Position numbers and translations under genes: made by a program
Source of the DNA: Lachnospiraceae bacterium
GTDB lineage: Bacteria > Bacillota > Clostridia > Lachnospirales > Lachnospiraceae
Direction: 5' to 3'
Assembly (NCBI GenBank): GCA_015056925.1
Contig: SVFJ01000005.1
Coordinates: 1-64,000, forward strand
Length of the DNA stretch: 64,000 nt
The notes under the pieces: generated by a model
The model's database searches: none
Told to the model about the DNA's origin: nothing
What the model saw: only the letters and a program-made list of their open reading frames with translations
Shown: piece by piece, positions 11,424 to 22,098 of the stretch
How the letters are laid out: every line of letters begins with the position of its first letter
Position numbering within the stretch: position 1 is the stretch's first letter

Positions 11424-11957
11424 ATGTTTTATTTTTTCAAGCCACTTCCACCAAATGACATAGATTATACTATCTATAAACCCTTCATTAAAAACGAATG
11501 GTTCCACAAAAATTATATGAAATTCGTATATGCCTTGCAATTAATACTTATCTACTTGTCAATTAAATTAGGAGTATGGAATTTCGCAAATTGGCTTATC
11601 CAAACTATAGTTTTTATCATGGTATTTTTATGCCATGAATTACTACACATAGTTGTAGTATATAAAATAGGAGATATTAGCTTAACTCACTCAGGAATAT
11701 TTTTTTGGCTGAACAGCAATGCAGTGATAAATAAAAAACGATATTGGTTATTTATGACGTTACCCCTGCTTGTTTTTACTATCATTCCGATAATCTTCTT
11801 ACCATTATTAGAGGGCTTCATTTTTGAAATGTTTGTGTATATTATATGGATTAATGCAATTATTGCTGGTTCAGATATTATCAATTCATTTTTGATTGCA
11901 ATCAAACCGTCACGTTCTAAATTTTGTAGAGGCTATTACACAATTGAAAGTGATTAG
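11424..11957 (+). CDS. DUF3267-like putative membrane metalloprotease
   Basis: HELLH motif between hydrophobic helices. Confidence 0.65.
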   Translation: MFYFFKPLPPNDIDYTIYKPFIKNEWFHKNYMKFVYALQLILIYLSIKLGVWNFANWLIQTIVFIMVFLCHELLHIVVVYKIGDISLTHSGIFFWLNSNAVINKKRYWLFMTLPLLVFTIIPIIFLPLLEGFIFEMFVYIIWINAIIAGSDIINSFLIAIKPSRSKFCRGYYTIESD

Positions 11958-12005
11958 CTGCTCGCCCTTAAATATTTCTGTAAAGTTATAATAAGATTCT
12001 AAAAA

Positions 12006-12036
12006 GGGAGTACTCTGTACTAAGCAGAATACTCCC
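12006..12036. terminator. Terminator-like hairpin between convergent genes
   Basis: GGGAGTACTCTG...CAGAATACTCCC. Confidence 0.7.
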
Positions 12037-12095
12037 AAATAAAAAAACTTATTAAAATCTTATTTTATCATCAATTTCAAAACCAAATTCTTACT

Positions 12096-12815
12096 TTAAT
12101 CTAAATCTTTCAAAAATACTTTCAACTCTTCATATCCACCCTGCGGGTACTTGGAAATATCCTGTTCCTTTTTATTAATCAAGTCATTTGTAAGCAAGAA
12201 TACCTTCATACCAAGTGTCTCGGCAATCATATCCTCGTTGACGTCATTACCAACCATGACACATTCCTCTGGCTGACAGCCTATCTTCTCACAAATTTCT
12301 ACATAATACTTCGGATTCGGCTTGCAATAAGAGGAATTCTCATAGGTTGTAATCAATTCAAAAGCATCCTTATCAAGTCCTGCCCAGCGTACACGAGACT
12401 CTGTTGCAATGCTCGGGAACAATGGATTGGTTGCAAGGATAACCTTTCTTCCGTTCTCTCCTGCAAGCTCTACTACTTCCTTCGCTGCCGCGTCAAACCC
12501 ACAGATACTCTGCACCTGCTGAAAATCATTGGCGTAAAAATCCTCAAAAACAGGCAAATCTCCTAATGCCTTCTCGCCGTATATCTTCGTAAACGCAGCC
12601 CAGAACGCATCTTCGTTCTTCATACTGCCATCATTCATCACCATCGCGCCTGTACTTTTCCAGATATTATCTACCAAAGTCTCAGGGTCATATCCTACTC
12701 CTGCCAGCTTCTTAGCCAACAGCTTAAAATATCCATGTACAAACTTATCATAATCCATCGGAAGCAATGTTCCATCCAAATCAAATAAAACTGCCTTAAT
12801 TGTCATGTTGTTCAA
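12096..12815 (-). CDS. HAD-family hydrolase
   Basis: FDLDGTLLPMD, ATNPLFP, MVGNDVNEDM. Confidence 0.85.
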   Translation of the reverse strand: MNNMTIKAVLFDLDGTLLPMDYDKFVHGYFKLLAKKLAGVGYDPETLVDNIWKSTGAMVMNDGSMKNEDAFWAAFTKIYGEKALGDLPVFEDFYANDFQQVQSICGFDAAAKEVVELAGENGRKVILATNPLFPSIATESRVRWAGLDKDAFELITTYENSSYCKPNPKYYVEICEKIGCQPEECVMVGNDVNEDMIAETLGMKVFLLTNDLINKKEQDISKYPQGGYEELKVFLKDLD

Positions 12816-12883
12816 CCTACTCTCTCATTTGTAATCTCTCTCATTTTGCCATATTTAACATAAAAAAACAATGTTAACTTCGT

Positions 12884-13879
12884 CTAATGACTTATTTCAA
12901 AGTACTCTGTTGGCAAACTATACGCATATTCACACCCAAGCAGTTTTCCATATCGAAACCGCTCACTTGCCGACTCGAATATCATATATAACTTATCATC
13001 ACGCACTGTAATGCCTTCCGACTTTGGCAATATCTCTATACAATCCAGCAAAGTACCTGCATCCAAATAATAAAGTGGCACATCATATACACCAATTTTC
13101 ATAACATCTTCCTGTTCTGACATAGCCTTCTCCCAATCGTATACATACAATTGAGAACCTTGAAAAACACTGGATGCCGACATCACAGCATTCCTTTCCA
13201 TAAAACACATTCCCTGTATTCTATCTGTTATAGACAATGCCATCTCTGGTCTCCCACTCACTCCTAAGGGTAATACATCATCTAGTGCAAACACTGTAAC
13301 CACCGCATGATTCTCATCTCCGGTTGGTGTAATTCTATGATGTGACTCATCCGTACTATACTTGAATTTGTGATAGTACTCACCTACAAATAAGCGATTA
13401 TCTTCCACACAACAAAAGGAGGCCTGATTATGTGTCTCAAAGCTTCCTAGCATTTGCAAACTTGATATCTGCTTCTCCATCAATTCTATTAAAGAAAACA
13501 CATAACACATTCCATCACAGCCTGCAAGATATACATAATTACCACTATAAGCAATTGCTCCCGAATGAGATATCAGTTCGTTTCTCTTTTCATCCATAAG
13601 GGAAACAACTCTATATTCTTCATCTTTCACAACGCATATTCTGGCATTTTCAGCTCCACAGATATATCCACTAATCAAATATGAGTCATATTCTTCACAA
13701 TATGTCAAGCCCTGTGGCACAAATCCCTCCTCAAGTTCAGGAATCAAAAACTCCTTTTGAGCACTATAATAAAACGCATGATAAAATAACCGCATACCTA
13801 ATACCACCGCACCACATAAACTGCAACCTATAATACAGACAATCAATATCTTTCTTACTAATCTATTTTTTTCTACCAT
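12884..13879 (-). CDS. Membrane-anchored extracytoplasmic hypothetical protein
   Basis: N-terminal TM helix followed by soluble repeats; no family recognised. Confidence 0.55.
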   Translation of the reverse strand: MVEKNRLVRKILIVCIIGCSLCGAVVLGMRLFYHAFYYSAQKEFLIPELEEGFVPQGLTYCEEYDSYLISGYICGAENARICVVKDEEYRVVSLMDEKRNELISHSGAIAYSGNYVYLAGCDGMCYVFSLIELMEKQISSLQMLGSFETHNQASFCCVEDNRLFVGEYYHKFKYSTDESHHRITPTGDENHAVVTVFALDDVLPLGVSGRPEMALSITDRIQGMCFMERNAVMSASSVFQGSQLYVYDWEKAMSEQEDVMKIGVYDVPLYYLDAGTLLDCIEILPKSEGITVRDDKLYMIFESASERFRYGKLLGCEYAYSLPTEYFEISH

Positions 13880-14064
13880 TATTTTGTCCTTTTCTTTTGT
13901 TGATAATTTGTATATTCTAGCACCGTTTCAGATATTATGTCAACTTATGTATATTCCAGAACGAAGTTTCCTATGATACCAAAAAAGAGCATCCAACGTA
14001 ACTTGAATGCTCCTCATTACTTTGTCTTTTGAATACTGCTCTAAAGCAACTATCACTTGTCCCA

Positions 14065-15084
14065 CTAAACTTTTGATTTCTTATACTTCTCTAATTCTGC
14101 ACGAAGTCTCGCAATTTCGTCTGCTTGCTCGAATATTGTGTCCGCTTGCTCCGCCACAGTACTCTTCAAATTCTCAACATCCTTCTGCAGTTCATTTACC
14201 ATGTATCTTTCTGTATTACGATCCATCATTCTAAGTGCTTCTGAAAACATACCAACCAACTCCTTCGGACTTCTACGGAATTCAAGAATATCTTGATAAT
14301 ACTCTGCAAACTCCGGATGGTTCATTACCAATCTTACAATATCGTCCGGCTCATCCGAACTCAAAAACGTAAGCCAAGCCTCTAACTTTGTAATTATATT
14401 TTGACTTAACTCTCGAAAGGTGTCAAGGGAAATATACATGATATTAAATAGTGAATTCACCTTCGCTTTACTATCATAAGATACCTCCATTCTATGAAGA
14501 TAGTAAGGTGCTACCTCTCGAAATTCCCTTGAGCTATTCTCCATAAGTACTATCAGAAATACCGGCTTCATATCACGATACTGAAAATGTTTGCCGCGTT
14601 CGCTCTTTAATTGATTATACTGGCGCATCGTCATATCCGACACATAGCAGCAGCTTCGCTCACCAGAAAATGCATAGCCAATTTTCTGCATCTCAACATT
14701 CATTAGAGAACCATCCTCTAAGGATAACAGTATATCCATAATCACAAAGCTACCTGCATCTAGCATCCGTACACCTTCTTTTGGAAATACCTTCGCAATA
14801 TGCACCTCCTGTCCCAATAACGCTGATAGTAGACTTTCAAGCCTTTCCGGATGCTCCTGCGGCGCCATGACCTTATGAAAGAATGTATCATAAGTAATCG
14901 GCAGACCTCTTTGTCCCTGCATAAATGCTAATAGTTTTTCCTGCTCTTCTTTAGGAAAGGCCTGAAATGTTCGATAAGTATCGTAATCATCCTGCAATCG
15001 TGTAATTACTTCTTCTCTTGCTATTTCTTTCCCTAAGATTTCGGAAATCTCTATCATACCTGAACGGTTTTGATTTGAACTCAT
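14065..15084 (-). CDS. Rpn/PD-(D/E)XK-type nuclease (transposase-like family)
   Basis: TYDTFFHKVM...LLSALLG...MLDAGSFVIMDILLSLEDGSLMNVEMQ...RQYNQLKSERGKHF; coiled-coil C-terminus. Confidence 0.75.
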   Translation of the reverse strand: MSSNQNRSGMIEISEILGKEIAREEVITRLQDDYDTYRTFQAFPKEEQEKLLAFMQGQRGLPITYDTFFHKVMAPQEHPERLESLLSALLGQEVHIAKVFPKEGVRMLDAGSFVIMDILLSLEDGSLMNVEMQKIGYAFSGERSCCYVSDMTMRQYNQLKSERGKHFQYRDMKPVFLIVLMENSSREFREVAPYYLHRMEVSYDSKAKVNSLFNIMYISLDTFRELSQNIITKLEAWLTFLSSDEPDDIVRLVMNHPEFAEYYQDILEFRRSPKELVGMFSEALRMMDRNTERYMVNELQKDVENLKSTVAEQADTIFEQADEIARLRAELEKYKKSKV

Positions 15085-15171
15085 TGTGTTCCTTCTTTCA
15101 ATTATAGATTTGAAACATTAAGATATGTGCACGTTCTTTCGCTTCACACGAGACTCTATCACACACTAATT

Positions 15172-15231
15172 AAAAAGTCCACTCGAAATGTAAAAAATGG
15201 GTAATTCTTACATTTCAAGCAGACTTTTTAG
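15172..15231. terminator. Long terminator-like hairpin
   Basis: AAAAAGTCcaCTcGAAATGTAA...TTACATTTCaAGcaGACTTTTT. Confidence 0.7.
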
Positions 15232-15233
15232 TC

Positions 15234-16070
15234 CTAACTATTCTTATAAATTTCCTTAATATAATTCAAGCAGGCAACTGCATTATCAGGCTTAGTATCC
15301 TCCAAGGTTGCATGCATGAAAGGCTTCTCCTTCTTCATATAAGGAATAATCTTATCCCAATGTGCCTGTCCTTGACCTACACCAACAGACTTCAATTTTC
15401 CATCCTCGATAACAAAGTCTTTTACATGAAGTACTGCTACGTCCTTACCAAGAAGCTCTATAGCCTCTGCAAAGATTTCATCCTGTTTCTCATAATTATA
15501 AATCTCAAGAAGATTTACAGGGTCAAGAATAATTCTAAGGTTAGGCGAATTAATCTCATCTAATACTCTTCTAGCACGAACAGGATTGCATACGATATGT
15601 CTTACAACAGGCTCAATTGCAAGCAATACGCCCATCTGCTCTGCATACTTCACAACTGGTCTAAGGTTCTTAATGAAAATCTCTAATGCTTCCTCTGACC
15701 AACATGCCTCCTCAAACTTGTACTCAACGTTTGGAGCACCTGTCTCAGTACCAACAACACCAACTCCTAAGTGTGCTGCAAAGCGGATATGTGCCATATA
15801 TTTATCCTGAATTGCCTTAAGCTGAACAGGGTCAGGATTAGCAAGATTCAAATAACAGCCTAATACTGCCAAATCTACCTCATTCTTCTCAAATACTCTC
15901 TTAAGATACATCGCGTAGCCCGGTGTCAAAGCACTATCTGCTACGGAGTTCTCGCTGATAACCTTTGATAAAGCAACATGTGCACAGGCAAAGCCCTGCT
16001 CACGAACTGCCTTAACTCTTTCTTCAATCGGTACATTAACCGCATCATGTAATCTAATACCAAACTGCAT
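15234..16070 (-). CDS. Sugar phosphate isomerase/epimerase-like TIM-barrel protein
   Basis: TIM-barrel motifs (LAIEPV, ILDPVNLLE, HVKDF). Confidence 0.8.
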   Translation of the reverse strand: MQFGIRLHDAVNVPIEERVKAVREQGFACAHVALSKVISENSVADSALTPGYAMYLKRVFEKNEVDLAVLGCYLNLANPDPVQLKAIQDKYMAHIRFAAHLGVGVVGTETGAPNVEYKFEEACWSEEALEIFIKNLRPVVKYAEQMGVLLAIEPVVRHIVCNPVRARRVLDEINSPNLRIILDPVNLLEIYNYEKQDEIFAEAIELLGKDVAVLHVKDFVIEDGKLKSVGVGQGQAHWDKIIPYMKKEKPFMHATLEDTKPDNAVACLNYIKEIYKNS

Positions 16071-16141
16071 GTTTGTAACCTCCAGTCATACTAAAATCAT
16101 TATTTTCATTCTAAGCTAAGAAAGCTTGCATTTCAACCGCC

Positions 16142-17224
16142 TTAGTCTGTATTTCTATGCAAAAACAAGCACTCTAATATATCATCCAAATTCTCATCAT
16201 GCCAGCAATGTACACCCTCATGAATATCATGCATAACTAAGTCCGTCTTATGGTAGACCTCATAAGCCTTCTTAATAATATCTAACTGCTCATAAACATT
16301 ATGCAAGCCTCTTGGCCCATTCAGATGGTCGCCACGACATGACTGCACAACTAATGGTCTGGGAGCTATCAGCGAAGCAATATCTCCCATATCAAAATGC
16401 TCCCACAGATGAGGCACGTAGTTACAATTACAATTGCCATTCAATAACTGTAGAGAATCCTTAAAGCCATACATATAGCCACTGATACACACGCCTGCCA
16501 CTCTTTCATCCAAAGCAGCCAAATACAAGGCCTGCATACCTCCGCCAGAGAAGCCAACACAGCCTATATTCTCTGTATTCCACTCTCCGCGCGTCTTGAT
16601 ATAGTCAATGGCACGCATCAAATCCCATGTACAAAGACCTGCAACTGTCATTCCCAAAGGCTCTGCCATATGTGCCAGATGAAAGCAGGTTGAATTCATA
16701 AAAGACTTCTTGTTATCATTCTGCAAGGCTTCATCCCTACGCTCACCAAAGCCTCTGGCATCAGGACAAACTGCCACATAGCCCTTCTTTACAAGCTGCA
16801 TACCATAGTCATAGTTAAATCGCTTAATTGCTTCTACGACATCCTCATCCTCATAAAAGCCTGCTACAGAATACTTACCTGCGCCCTGATGTCCCGGCGG
16901 TGCCAGTACTACTCTTGGCTTTTCACCTTCAAATTCAGCAGGTATCAAGATATACATTGGCATCCAGACATCCTCTTCTGTCTGAATGACAACCTTCTCT
17001 CTGACAATTCCTCCGTCCAGTGTCACAACCTCTTCCACTCTCGCTTCTAGAGGCACACTGTCCATCTTATCTATTCCAAGAAGAAAAGAAAGCGTCTTTC
17101 TTGACGCCTCTCTCCACTCTTCAAACTCAACTACTGTATTTCCTTTGAAATAATCCTGCCTTGCATATCTGTCATATTTCTTCTGCATATTTGCAAGACT
17201 TCCGTAATATTTTGTTATCTGCAT
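16142..17224 (-). CDS. Alpha/beta hydrolase (acetyl-esterase-like)
   Basis: GCVGFSGGGMQALY nucleophile elbow; DARGFGERR. Confidence 0.8.
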   Translation of the reverse strand: MQITKYYGSLANMQKKYDRYARQDYFKGNTVVEFEEWREASRKTLSFLLGIDKMDSVPLEARVEEVVTLDGGIVREKVVIQTEEDVWMPMYILIPAEFEGEKPRVVLAPPGHQGAGKYSVAGFYEDEDVVEAIKRFNYDYGMQLVKKGYVAVCPDARGFGERRDEALQNDNKKSFMNSTCFHLAHMAEPLGMTVAGLCTWDLMRAIDYIKTRGEWNTENIGCVGFSGGGMQALYLAALDERVAGVCISGYMYGFKDSLQLLNGNCNCNYVPHLWEHFDMGDIASLIAPRPLVVQSCRGDHLNGPRGLHNVYEQLDIIKKAYEVYHKTDLVMHDIHEGVHCWHDENLDDILECLFLHRNTD

Positions 17225-17280
17225 GAAATACCCTCTCTGAATTCATGGAAACGCAAATTGATAATAATCAAACCTATCTT

Positions 17281-18240
17281 CTAAAAACCGAGCACCTGTT
17301 CCTTCGTGTATTCAGCCGCCTCAGTCTCAGTAAGCATCTTTACAAACGGTGCTCTCTCATCACTTGCACCCTCACCAAAGTTGCCATACTCTGCAAAATA
17401 CATCGTCTCCCAAGCATGCTTCTTATTCCAGTCATCCCAGCCCTCTTTCTTAATATGAGGACCAATCTCTGAATTCATAATCACACACTTAGCGTGGTCT
17501 CTCCAAGGACGACCCAAGTATCCACTTTCCTTCGGGCAATCGCTTGTAAATCTACAGTGATTAAACACATAACCATACTTCATACCTTCATAAGTAGAAG
17601 GTGCTGTCACAAAGCCCTTAGGATTACCTTCTCGATTCTTCATGAATATCTCACAGTTCTCAAAATAAGCCGTCGCACTACCAAAGATAAAGTCAATATT
17701 CCCTGCTATATAGCAGTCCTTGTAATAATGTCTTCCATGAACCCTAGGTGCAAACTCCTTAGGACCCTTAAATCCTCCCGGTTGCATCTCCTTTAATGGC
17801 AATGGTGCTGTAAAAATCGTATCCTGATGTCCGTCGAAACGGCAATTCTCAAACACAAGCTCATCACCATCTGCATAGAGAGCCAATGCCTGACCAACCA
17901 CTTCCCCCTGACCTGCATCATTCATAAAAGTAATATTTATCGCCTTAAAATGGTTCGCATCAATAAATACGGAAGGTGTTCTAAAGGTTCCTCTCTTATC
18001 GCCATCCTCCAGCAAATCAAAGGCTCCATCACCATGCACTAGAATCGTATTCTCAGCATCCATACCAATGAATGTGATATGGTCCTGACTTACTACGATA
18101 CGCTCTCTGTACTCACCCGGTGCAATATGGATATAAACTTCCTTACCTTCAAACTGCTTTGCATATTCCAAGGCATGCATAACCTCACTAAACTCTGCAT
18201 CCTCTCTTTGGGATACATAGATTTCCTTAATATCTGCCAT
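17281..18240 (-). CDS. Pectinesterase (pectin methylesterase)
   Basis: GHQDTIFTAP, YIAGNIDFIFGSATAYFENCE, YLGRPWRD. Confidence 0.95.
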   Translation of the reverse strand: MADIKEIYVSQREDAEFSEVMHALEYAKQFEGKEVYIHIAPGEYRERIVVSQDHITFIGMDAENTILVHGDGAFDLLEDGDKRGTFRTPSVFIDANHFKAINITFMNDAGQGEVVGQALALYADGDELVFENCRFDGHQDTIFTAPLPLKEMQPGGFKGPKEFAPRVHGRHYYKDCYIAGNIDFIFGSATAYFENCEIFMKNREGNPKGFVTAPSTYEGMKYGYVFNHCRFTSDCPKESGYLGRPWRDHAKCVIMNSEIGPHIKKEGWDDWNKKHAWETMYFAEYGNFGEGASDERAPFVKMLTETEAAEYTKEQVLGF

Positions 18241-18259
18241 AAGAACTTCCTGACTTTCC

Positions 18260-19393
18260 TTATTTCTCTAATCTTAACATCTCAGCATATGCTAATAAGA
18301 AAGGAGCTGTTCCCTTCGCATCATCCTTAACAATCGGCTCTGACATATAGTATTCATAAGAACCATCACGTCTTCTATTATCCTCTGGTCCTAAGCCTGC
18401 CACAAGACAAATACCACCAAGACTCATATTGCCATCTACCTCAGATAAGTACTTATCACAAATACCATTAAATGCCTTAATACCATACTCACGATATTCC
18501 TCAGGTAAAAGACCAAGTCTTACACCCTTTAATAGGCTATATGCCATAATAGAGCTTCCACTTGTCTCTAAATAATTCTTCTCTCTTCCAGGGAAGTTTG
18601 GCACCTGATACCACATTCCCTCTGGCGACTGGAACTTCAGCATTGCATCCATGTAATCGCGATACATCTTTAATAAATGGTCGTAATCCTTATAGTTCTT
18701 ATCAGCCAAGCTCAAAGTATCAAGAAGAGCCATAGCAAACCAACCAAGTGCACGAAGCCAGAAGTTCTGAGAAAGTCCTGTCTCCTTATCGCACCAGAAA
18801 GCCACTTTTGAAGAATCATAAGCATGGAAATAGAGACCTGTCTCTGCATCCTTAAGTTTCTCCTCTACTACAAAGAACTGATTGAAGATATCTTCATAAT
18901 TCTTCTTATCATTAAAACGATTCTCATACTCCATATAATAAGGCTGTGCCATATATAAGCCATCAAGCCATACCTGATTTGGATAAATCTGCTTATGCCA
19001 GAAGTTACCCTCTGCTGTTCTAGGCATTTCTAAAATCTGCTCATAAATCTTAGAAGTTGCCTTAGCATACTTCTCCTTACCTGTTAAATCATATAAGGTA
19101 AACAAATTCTTACCTTCATTAATATTATCAATATTCAATTCATCCTTATCATAGCCGCGAATAGTACCATCATCCTCGATACGATAACTGATATACTCTT
19201 CGGCAAACTCAAAGTACTTCTTATTCTCTGTTACCTTATACAACTCTAGCAAAGACATAATCATACAGCCGTCAATATAGTCCCAAGTTGCCTTCTTACC
19301 TGCACGAATCTTTTCAATATTCCATACAGGCTCTTCCATTGTACTTCTATCAATTAAACCATTCACATACTTTTCTACGATTTCTATTGCCAT
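18260..19393 (-). CDS. GH105-like unsaturated rhamnogalacturonyl hydrolase
   Basis: Six-hairpin-type motifs (WLDGLYMAQPYYMEY, FWLRALGWFAMAL). Confidence 0.9.
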   Translation of the reverse strand: MAIEIVEKYVNGLIDRSTMEEPVWNIEKIRAGKKATWDYIDGCMIMSLLELYKVTENKKYFEFAEEYISYRIEDDGTIRGYDKDELNIDNINEGKNLFTLYDLTGKEKYAKATSKIYEQILEMPRTAEGNFWHKQIYPNQVWLDGLYMAQPYYMEYENRFNDKKNYEDIFNQFFVVEEKLKDAETGLYFHAYDSSKVAFWCDKETGLSQNFWLRALGWFAMALLDTLSLADKNYKDYDHLLKMYRDYMDAMLKFQSPEGMWYQVPNFPGREKNYLETSGSSIMAYSLLKGVRLGLLPEEYREYGIKAFNGICDKYLSEVDGNMSLGGICLVAGLGPEDNRRRDGSYEYYMSEPIVKDDAKGTAPFLLAYAEMLRLEK

Positions 19394-19413
19394 AATTCAA
19401 CCCATACCTTTCA

Positions 19414-20967
19414 TTATTTATTATAAGTATCAATACCTTCTGTAATTACTTCGTCACCAATCTGTCCCGTAACTGTTACATTTCTAAGCTCTAAAGTTTC
19501 AATATTCTTAGCAAAAATACCTGTATTGGTCTGCTCATCTACACCATCCATCATAGCCGGTACGAAAGGTGTTGGATTCTCTGTAAATGAAAATGAAGCA
19601 TTCTCAAAGATTACATGATGAATCTTCTGCTCCGGAAGACCATACATATAAGAAGCTGCCGCATGACAATTTGTAGCCTCTAAATTCTTAAACATAAAAT
19701 CACCAAGATATGGTGTTCTCTCATCTACAGGGTGGAACTCCTTAGACTGTACATACTCTGAGTGTCCGTCCCAATCGCAGAAGTAGAAAGAATTTATAAC
19801 AACAGGTGTCTTTACATGGTCCATAATGATATTCTCAAACTTAATACCTGTTACGATAGCATCCTTACCACGACCGCGCCTTGTCTTAATACGAAGTCCT
19901 CTGTCAGTATGAAGGAATAAGCAGTTCTCAACGTTTAAGTTCTTTACACCGCCTGCCATCTCACTACCGATTGTAATGGCACCATGACCATCTCTCATGC
20001 AGCACTGTCTAATGGTTAAATTCTCAGATGGAGTCTTATACTTAGCTCCCATATAAATCTTACCTGATTTAATCGCGATACAGTCATCACCTACTGAGAA
20101 GTAAACACCAATAATGTCTACATTCTTACATGACTCAGGGTCCAGACCATCTGTATTTGGTGAATCCTGTGGACCAAGTACAGAAATACCGATAAATCTT
20201 AAATCCTGCGAGAAATATGGGTGAATATTCCATGATGGGCTGTTCTGCACTGTGATTCCATGAACAACAACATTCTTACAATTATTTAAGAAAAGCATTC
20301 TAGGTCTCCATGCAATACGCATAACCTTGGCATCATGCCACCAGTTCTCACGGCTTGCGCAACCATCAATGGTTCCCTGACCTGTAATCACTACATTCTC
20401 AACATTAATACCTGTAATGATACCGGCGAACATATCAAGCGGGTCTCCCTCCCAAGTACCAAGGAGATATTCTTTCTCAGGATTCACGCACTCAATCTTG
20501 CCCGGAAGAATCGGGAACTTTGTTCTATCCGTAAATGCTGATAATACAGCATCCTTACCAATCTCTAATACCAAGTCACTCTTTAAGAAAAGAGGATAAA
20601 TCTTATATACACCTGCAGGTATGTATACTCTTCCACCCTTTGGGCAGGCATTAATCGCACACTGTATGAAAGCGGTATCATCTGTTTCTCCGTCACCCTT
20701 TGCACCAAAATCCTTAACATTTAATGTTACATACTCGTCATTGGTCGTAACGGTAAACTCCTCTGTTTCCTTATCGCCACATACAACCTTTACCTTGTAA
20801 GTTGTTGCAGGTGTTAACCCAAATACTGTTGCCACATTTCTATTACTCTTCTCTGCTACAGCGCCATTTACATAGATTTCATGCTCTGTCTCAGAGGAAA
20901 AATATCCGTTGTCCTTAAGCTCTACTACAAAAGAAGTTGCAGTTGTGTAAATAATTTCGTAATTCAT
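19414..20967 (-). CDS. GH28 polygalacturonase-like with N-terminal FN3-like domain
   Basis: NTDGLDPESCKNV, SVGDDCIAIKSG, GHGAITIGSEMAGG. Confidence 0.93.
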   Translation of the reverse strand: MNYEIIYTTATSFVVELKDNGYFSSETEHEIYVNGAVAEKSNRNVATVFGLTPATTYKVKVVCGDKETEEFTVTTNDEYVTLNVKDFGAKGDGETDDTAFIQCAINACPKGGRVYIPAGVYKIYPLFLKSDLVLEIGKDAVLSAFTDRTKFPILPGKIECVNPEKEYLLGTWEGDPLDMFAGIITGINVENVVITGQGTIDGCASRENWWHDAKVMRIAWRPRMLFLNNCKNVVVHGITVQNSPSWNIHPYFSQDLRFIGISVLGPQDSPNTDGLDPESCKNVDIIGVYFSVGDDCIAIKSGKIYMGAKYKTPSENLTIRQCCMRDGHGAITIGSEMAGGVKNLNVENCLFLHTDRGLRIKTRRGRGKDAIVTGIKFENIIMDHVKTPVVINSFYFCDWDGHSEYVQSKEFHPVDERTPYLGDFMFKNLEATNCHAAASYMYGLPEQKIHHVIFENASFSFTENPTPFVPAMMDGVDEQTNTGIFAKNIETLELRNVTVTGQIGDEVITEGIDTYNK

Positions 20968-21081
20968 ATATATCCTCCATCTCATCCCGGTGCACCTAAA
21001 ATGCACATTGTATCTTTAGCATAGCATATCTTAGTTTAAATATCTACCACAAAATGTAAGCGTTTACAACACGAGCAAGCT

Positions 21082-21921
21082 TTACTTAACCTCATACTGA
21101 AATTTGTCACGGCTCTTCCTGAATTCTCTTGGTGATACCTTCTTGATTTTTCGAAAAGCATCTCCAAAGTAATTACTGTCCATATAGCCGCATTCCTCTG
21201 AAATCCTCGTAATACTCCAATCCGTGGAAACCAGGAGTTCACAGGCATGTCTGATTCGTACCATATTCAGATACTCCTTAAATCCAAAACCTGTTACCTG
21301 CTTGAATCTTCTGGAAAAATAAGAATCACTCATACCATACTTGTCAGCAATCCCCGGCAATGTAATTGCTTCCATAAAGTTCTGATTAATATACTGTGCC
21401 GCAGATTCCATTTCCCTATCCTCTATTCCCAGCTCATATACATCCTCGTCCATCTTTATACTATACTGTTTCTGACAACGTATGATAAAAAGAATAATCT
21501 CCTCACAATACAAATAGCACAGCGTATCCGACAGCTCATCCTGTCCCTGATACTCTGTAAGCAGCTTTTCAAACATTCTCTCCAGTTCCCCCCTTTTTTC
21601 AACCGGTATAGACAAATGTCTATGTTGAAAACACTGCTCAAACTTCACCATTCCAATGCCCGTCTGCAATCTTCTTACAAAATCATCATCAAAGCACATG
21701 GCAAATCGTTCATGCTCACTTCCCTCCCCATAAAAGGTCGTTCTATGAATCTCTCTTTTGGGAATCAGCATGATATCACCGCTTTTAATACGATAGCTTT
21801 TACCACTCAGGAAAAACCTTCTTTCCCCCGATACCAAATAATAAAACTCATAAAACGGATGATAATGCTCATTCTGCATCTCAAAGGTCGCTTCTCTTTT
21901 AATCTTTGTTATCTTAAACAC
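21082..21921 (-). CDS. AraC-family transcriptional regulator
   Basis: Cupin-like N-terminus; HTH (YFSRRFKQVTGFGFKEYLNMVRIRHACELL...GYMDSNYFGDAFRK). Confidence 0.92.
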   Translation of the reverse strand: MFKITKIKREATFEMQNEHYHPFYEFYYLVSGERRFFLSGKSYRIKSGDIMLIPKREIHRTTFYGEGSEHERFAMCFDDDFVRRLQTGIGMVKFEQCFQHRHLSIPVEKRGELERMFEKLLTEYQGQDELSDTLCYLYCEEIILFIIRCQKQYSIKMDEDVYELGIEDREMESAAQYINQNFMEAITLPGIADKYGMSDSYFSRRFKQVTGFGFKEYLNMVRIRHACELLVSTDWSITRISEECGYMDSNYFGDAFRKIKKVSPREFRKSRDKFQYEVK

Positions 21922-22098
21922 ACAATCTCCCTCTCCACATTTTATCGCTTCTATTATAACAAGTTTTCAGTGGTTTCTGCAATATTGTTCATTAAATATG
22001 TAGTTATTACTGTATTTATGTTGTATGATATAAGAGTCGGCATGGAATGTCAATCCTTTTTTTACCAAATCCAACCCTTGCCGTAAGAGGTGTATATT

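Noticed and set aside
21247-22086. 279-aa plus-strand ORF opposite the AraC gene
   Set aside because: Antisense to a clear AraC regulator; no protein-like motifs or RBS.
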